Positions 58,991 to 64,000 of a stretch of DNA of 64,000 nucleotides are shown piece after piece. The DNA is from Pyrocephalus nanus (lineage: Eukaryota > Chordata > Aves > Passeriformes > Tyrannidae), in the NCBI GenBank assembly GCA_038380795.1, contig CM076281.1, positions 496,001 through 560,000 of the forward strand, written 5' to 3'. The translations under genes were made by a program, and so were the position numbers. The notes beneath the pieces were generated by a model that was given only the letters and a program-made list of their open reading frames with translations, did not search any database and was not told the DNA's origin. Numbering within the stretch: position 1 is the stretch's first letter; the number at the start of each line of letters is the position of its first letter.

Positions 58991-59170
58991 CGTGGCTGAG
59001 ATGTCAGGTTTAACGTGATCGAGCAGCGGCTTCTCCTCAAGAGCTAAAGTCTTAGGAACCCGGGATCCACAATTCAGTCTGCCACAAAGTGGCTTAAATC
59101 ACACGTATTTTTCCAGACGTGAAATCCAATAGGAAATCCAGAGGCATTCAACACAGAAGATTCAATCCAT
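58991..59170 (-). other. PAFAH1B1: PAFAH1B1 exon 2, 5' UTR part
   Basis: Reading on the minus strand, a strong acceptor (CTCTTTCTCCTCCTTGTAG, 59171 upward) begins the exon at 59170, giving 180 nt of leader before the ATG. The leader carries two short uORFs. The first, non-coding exon and the promoter lie right of the window or deeper in intron 1. Confidence 0.7.
59094..59147 (-). CDS. Upstream ORF in the PAFAH1B1 leader (17 codons)
   Basis: ATG at 59145-59147 and TAA at 59094-59096 on the minus strand, encoding MPLDFLLDFTSGKIRVI. It ends about 100 nt before the LIS1 ATG. A minimal ATG-GAT-TGA uORF (59162-59170) precedes it at the exon's first bases. Translation is not shown. Confidence 0.4.
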   Translation of the reverse strand: MPLDFLLDFTSGKIRVI

Positions 59171-61282
59171 CTACAAGGAGGAGAAAGAGACAGCATTTGT
59201 TTCCTTGAAACAAGCACTCAGCAGGCAGCTCTCTCGGATTTACCCAAACACTGGCTTTAAAGATGAGGTCTCTAAGCCAGCATGGGGCCCTCGCAGGTGC
59301 CGTGCTGCACAATTATAACAGACAAATGACTTTTCCCACTCCAGTAACACCACCTGAGGAAGTTAAAAGAACCACGTACCAAGAGACGATATTTTTGCCT
59401 TCTTTTCAGTCATATGTTACCATGGTTTACCTACAGTTAATCTTTCAGCTCACCCACATTTGGGGCACAGCAAATTTTTAAACAGCTCTTCAGTCTTATC
59501 AGAATGACCATTATCACGGGCCTGTTACTGCAGCTGGGCTCAGGCAGTGGTGCAATCACAACACACCTGGCAGTGCCAGCTAATTTGTGATGTGGCTGAA
59601 ATCCGACATGTTTGAAATAATTCAAGTGTTGCACTGTGCCTTTCACAACAGACTCATTTTTCCCACACGTAACTTGTTAGTGTCCTGTGATTCAGTTACA
59701 TGAATGAAGCATTCTCAGTGCACAACCTGCTTCAACTGGGCAGCTTCAACCTCTGCCACGGTAACATCACCAAACTCACGCTGGCAGCACTGCCTTTGAT
59801 CTCCACACTGCACGGACCTTGTGTGAGCACCGAGACCATGGGAAAGTGCTGAAATGGCACTTCTTGCACACCTGGCAGGTGCCTGTACAGAACTCAACAG
59901 TCACTCAAGATGTTCAGCAAGTTTGGTCAACCACCTTTCAGCAGCGAGATAAACTGAACAGACAACATGCAGAGGCTCAGGGAGAGCAGGTGGGTCTGCA
60001 AACTCCCCACCGAACACTGAGGACGTGTGTGCTCCCACTGCCTCTCACCTCTGCCCCTCCCTACTCACACAGGCACACAGAGCTCACCAGCACAGCTCAG
60101 TAACAACTTGGGTAAGGAGCCTCTTTGAAATAATAGCCTTTCTGAAAAAAAATAAAGAAAATACTGAGCCTGTACCATTAATGACTACTTATCCATCACA
60201 GGGGATCAGAGGCTTGTTTCTAAACCTATCTAGGCTCTGATGTCTGCTTCAAAATGAGCTTAAGCTGAAAGGTGCTTGTATTCCACTCTGCTGGTAGATT
60301 TTCCTCATCAAATGCTGCACACCAGAATACTGCCCTGCAAGCTAGTTAGGACAGGAGCACTCTGAACAGGCAAAGCCTTACTTAATCAGTGTAACCTCTT
60401 CCCCAACAGCTCTTTCAGAAACAATTCAGATGAAAACTAGAGCACAGGCTGCATCCTTTCAGAGAATAGAAGCAAACATTTCATTTACTCTTGCCCCATC
60501 CCTAATTCCACAGATGCCCCGTGCTCAGAACACACTCAGAGTATCACATGGAAATTAATGGAAATTCAGTTCCTATTAAAAACCAGCGTCTGCAGTGCTG
60601 AGAAGAGCCCTGCAGAGGGTGCTGCTGGTGGAAACTGGCACGGGAGAGGAACGAGCCCAGCCCTTCAGACACAGCAGCACTGCTGGGAGCACCGGACAGG
60701 ACAGACAGAAACGGCCAAAATCCACCTCTGGTACCGCCAGAGTCAAAACCTGAAGGTGGTGTCTGTGTTAGGAATCACCACTGTGCAGTGAGTGTCCTGT
60801 AAATCCAGTGCACTGCCTCCGGTAGAAATCTCACTATCTCATCAATTTTGATGTGGTATCCAGGAGATGCAACCATAGCACTTGTCTAAAAATAACAGCA
60901 ACCGTGTTCAGAAGGCCACTCTTGACATGTTACCTGGTTAGAAATAACATTTTCCCTCTCAATTGTAAAGAAACCCCAAATTTCTCCAGTATCCCTGACA
61001 CTTCCCAAACCTGGGCTGCTCCACATTCTAACTCTGAATTGTCAGTGAGAACCAGATCTTAGTACTAGATAAATACAACAGCTACAGTGCAAAGCAGCTA
61101 CTCCTGCTATTAGCAAATTACAGCTGAGCCACAAGACACCAATCATTTGATCTACAGTATCTCATTCCTGTGAAAAGTGGCTGTTCCAAGCACCCTGCTT
61201 AGTATTCCTGACTTTTTAACTACAAAGCCACCTGAAAAGAAGGCCAAATATTTTTAGGGAAGTCGCCTTCATACACACCCCA

Positions 61283-61430
61283 GAAAAAAACAGAACAGAA
61301 TGAAAACAAACAAAACCCATCACAAACAAACAAACCAAAATAGGAAAAGAAACCACCCACAACAACAAAAACCAAAACCAACCAACCGAAAACCCCCCAA
61401 ACAAAAACAAAACACCAAAAACACTCAAGC
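61283..61430. repeat. CAAA/ACC-rich low-complexity tract
   Basis: Almost only A and C on the plus strand, mostly CAAA, ACAAA and AACC units. Its minus-strand ORFs (Phe/Gly/Val/Trp-rich) are compositional. Confidence 0.75.
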
Positions 61431-62793
61431 AAAAATGTCCAAACCAACATTATTTACACACATGTGCCACCATGTGTACAGCCTTTGTGACATACACACT
61501 TCAGCAGAGCAAGACTAACCAGTTCTCTCCATCGCCTATCAGGGCTCCCAGTGCCCACTGCATTCCCCGCACACTGTTCAGCCACCAGAGGAACAAAAAC
61601 AGCCCACAAAGAACTACCACCTGTTCATTACATCTTGCCCAAAGCTGGTCACTTTAGTATCAGCAGCTTATTGTGACTGAGGCTGTGTCAAGAGAGTTAC
61701 ATCTTTTTTGAAAGAAAAGATGTCTGCATGAAAATTTTACTCTGTTCTGTATTAAATACAGGAAAAAGCAGACTGACCATACAAAGAGCTATCCATGAAT
61801 AACAGCTACTAATTAAGCGTAAACCAGAATGTGCCCTTTATTAATAGACCCACTTACACTCCTCCAAGTTGTAGTTTCTAACTTAAAACCTTTTTTATTG
61901 CCTATTGGTAGTTGCACATATAAAAGCACTGAGTGGCAAACCTCTGCATAGGGACAATCTCACAACAATAGAGGGCTACAGGTGTTTTCAGCAAGATCAG
62001 GGGTCTTTGTAAGCTGTTTAAAATTGGGAGCTGGACCTGGCTGAATGCATGACACCGGAACATGTACAACACATCCAACTGTCACCTCCCACTTCTGGCA
62101 GCACTAGACCTGCAGACTTTTCTAACAACACAAGCCATTCCTAACCTATACACAGCATCTTCCTCAGCTCCACTAACAGCAGAAGTTCCTCAACAGACAA
62201 CTGCACCTCATTCCAACTGCCCACCTGTCCACTCAGCTACAGATCAGCTTTTACACAGGACTAGTAAAAATGCCTCAGCAATAAGGATACAAGACCTGCT
62301 TCAATCCTTAAATGCTGCAGGACTGAAGAGTGGCATTCTAGAGCGTGATCTTAAAAAAAAGATTAATTTAAATAGAGACAAGCAAAATTCATCACAGGTC
62401 AGAATTTTTCCCTGCACAAGCTTCTGAAATACATAGAACTCTGGATGAAGAGCAACAAACTGGGCAGAAACACCCAAAAAGCTGGAGAATCCTCTCCTGT
62501 AAGGGAAGGTAGAAAACAGCACAGTGCAGGTTCTTCTGATCCTCTCATTTGGGAAGAAAAAAAAAAAAAAAACACACACACCAAAAAAACCAACACCTTC
62601 TGTCTCTTCACATCCTCCCATCCCCTCCCATCTTCCTAAACTGGGATTCAGAGATTCCTGAGCTTCACTGCACCAGCCTGTCACTGGAACCAGTTGCCCT
62701 GGCCACAGGCCTCTCTCCACTGAGGCCATGCAGCCACTGCAGCACTCCGAGACTGTGCTGGTCCTGTGCCCACAGCCAGTCCCACCTGGGCAT

Positions 62794-62880
62794 TACAAAC
62801 ACACACACACACACCCCCTACCCATTCACACACCCCCCATCTCCCCTAAACCCCCCCATCTCCCCTAAACCCCCCCCACC
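62794..62880. repeat. CA repeat and C-rich minisatellite
   Basis: CA units at about 62797-62814 are followed by two copies of CCCCATCTCCCCTAAACC-like 19-20 bp units. The minus strand, which is the PAFAH1B1 sense strand, is a string of G runs with TTTA and AGAT spacers. Confidence 0.85.
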
Positions 62881-64000
62881 CCACACACAGCCCTTCTGCC
62901 CCCAGCTGCTGGCAGGGCACCCACCCAGCCTCACACCGTGCTGCCAGTGGGCATCACTGACCTGGGGTGGGCAGGGACACCCTCTTCCTGAGGGTGACTA
63001 AGAGAGGATTTGACAGACAGCTGCTGCCTCCTGGCTCCAAACACTGGGGCCAAACACTGATAGGTATCAGTGTGGTTCAAGTGCTTCCTAGATCACTAGA
63101 AAACTTCGCAATAACTTAATGAGAGACCTGCTAACCATTCAGAAATGCACCAACAGCAAATTGAAACAGGTTCAGCTCCATTTGTTAGCTGAGACAGCTC
63201 TACAGGAGGTATCCAAGCACAATAGCTACACACAAAGTCACAGCAGTGAGGTAGCGAAAAAATAATCACTTTGAGGCAAGAGATTGTCAGAATATCCTTC
63301 AGTTCATGATATGTCATGCCAATAAATGATAAGACTTGGCCCGCAGGTATTTCTATGACAGTGTTCGTACTTGCTTCAGGAGACATTTAAAGATTATTTT
63401 CCGTAAGTATTTGCCAAATATAATTGAGAAGCAGATTATGAATCAAATTAACTCATGAGCATTTTAGTCCCAACTTGCCAAAAATACCTGTTCATTTACC
63501 TGAACTGGCACCAAGCAACAGCAAAGTTACTTGAATTAAAATTCCTAAAAGTGCCTGTTCTGTACACATTAAAAAAATAAATCGAGTCTGTAAATTCCTT
63601 CAGAGTTCATGATGGTTTTACTTAGCAGAGTACACTGGATGCTAAACAGCACTAAAATTTGGTTTGAATACCTGTGTCTACCAAAGACACTGGACCCTGA
63701 ATTGGATATTAAGTTTTTATTCATTTCAAGTGAATCATCTACCCTGCAAACCTACCATGAGACTAAGCATACTTGAGGCCAGAAGTTTTTAGAATCAAAC
63801 CCAGCCCAGTTCCTTAGTTCTAGCTACTAAAATAGTGTCTAACAAGTAAAATAGTGTCTCTGGACTTAACCCTTGACTTATTGACTCCTGCTGTTAATAA
63901 CTGCAGAAACACCCACAGATGTAACAGCTACCAAAATAGAGCAGGATGAAAGTTCTGTTATTTTGCCAGATTCCCCAGTCTTTAATTTCCTATTGCCATG

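Larger units (their letters stand above)
59171..64000 (-). other. PAFAH1B1: PAFAH1B1 intron 1 (partial)
   Basis: No coding exon recognised. It holds a CAAA-rich low-complexity tract (61283-61430) and a CA repeat followed by a C-rich minisatellite (62794-62880). The intron is long in mammals too, so the promoter is expected beyond the window. Confidence 0.7.

Noticed and set aside
61216..61450. Minus-strand Phe/Gly/Trp-rich ORFs that resemble membrane proteins
   Set aside because: They are translations of a CAAA/ACC low-complexity tract; no start context, homology or splice evidence.

Overview
The window is vertebrate nuclear DNA and almost certainly avian. Genes are split by GT-AG introns, two CR1 LINE remnants are present, one CR1 is interrupted by what looks like a solo bird-type endogenous-retrovirus LTR, and the encoded proteins are close to human CLUH and LIS1. 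A songbird is plausible from the LTR, but this was not tested. The gene order CCDC92B - CLUH - PAFAH1B1 matches the block on human 17p13.3.

Layout. Positions 1-3331 hold the last two coding exons of CCDC92B (+ strand); its earlier exons lie left of the window. Positions 3332 to about 8825 are non-coding, with a proximal (4800) and a distal (8803) poly(A) signal. Positions 8957-10098 are a CR1 remnant split by an 840-bp LTR. Positions 10030-11420 are a CpG-rich promoter. CLUH (+ strand) then runs from its ATG at 10637 to its stop at 41867 in 26 coding exons. All exon phases join, giving a 1345-residue protein. Its 3' UTR ends near 43520. PAFAH1B1 (LIS1) lies on the - strand, tail to tail with CLUH. 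Its 3' UTR probably begins at a poly(A) signal at 43588-43593. Its coding exons run from 58990 down to 48779 and sum to exactly 410 codons plus stop. A 5' UTR exon piece ends at 59170, and the rest of the window is its first intron.

The genes are not an operon; each is a separate transcription unit. CLUH is a cytosolic RNA-binding protein for mRNAs of nuclear-encoded mitochondrial proteins. LIS1 is the WD40 regulator of cytoplasmic dynein. CCDC92B is a coiled-coil paralogue of the centriole-associated CCDC92.

The most interesting signal is in CLUH intron 1. A perfect MEF2/TATA-type element (16164-16173) lies about 500 bp upstream of a closed 330-codon ORF with an excellent Kozak context. The ORF starts [10 protein letters not shown] and carries an acidic dileucine motif. 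A CAG|GT donor at 17558/17559 has exactly the phase needed to join CLUH exon 2. This suggests an undescribed, possibly muscle-type, CLUH isoform with a large membrane-targeting N-terminus. Other points are two ERR-alpha response elements in the CLUH CpG island, helically phased promoter repeats, a GC-AG intron, a possible alternative terminal exon in CLUH, two uORFs in PAFAH1B1, and near-abutting convergent poly(A) signals.
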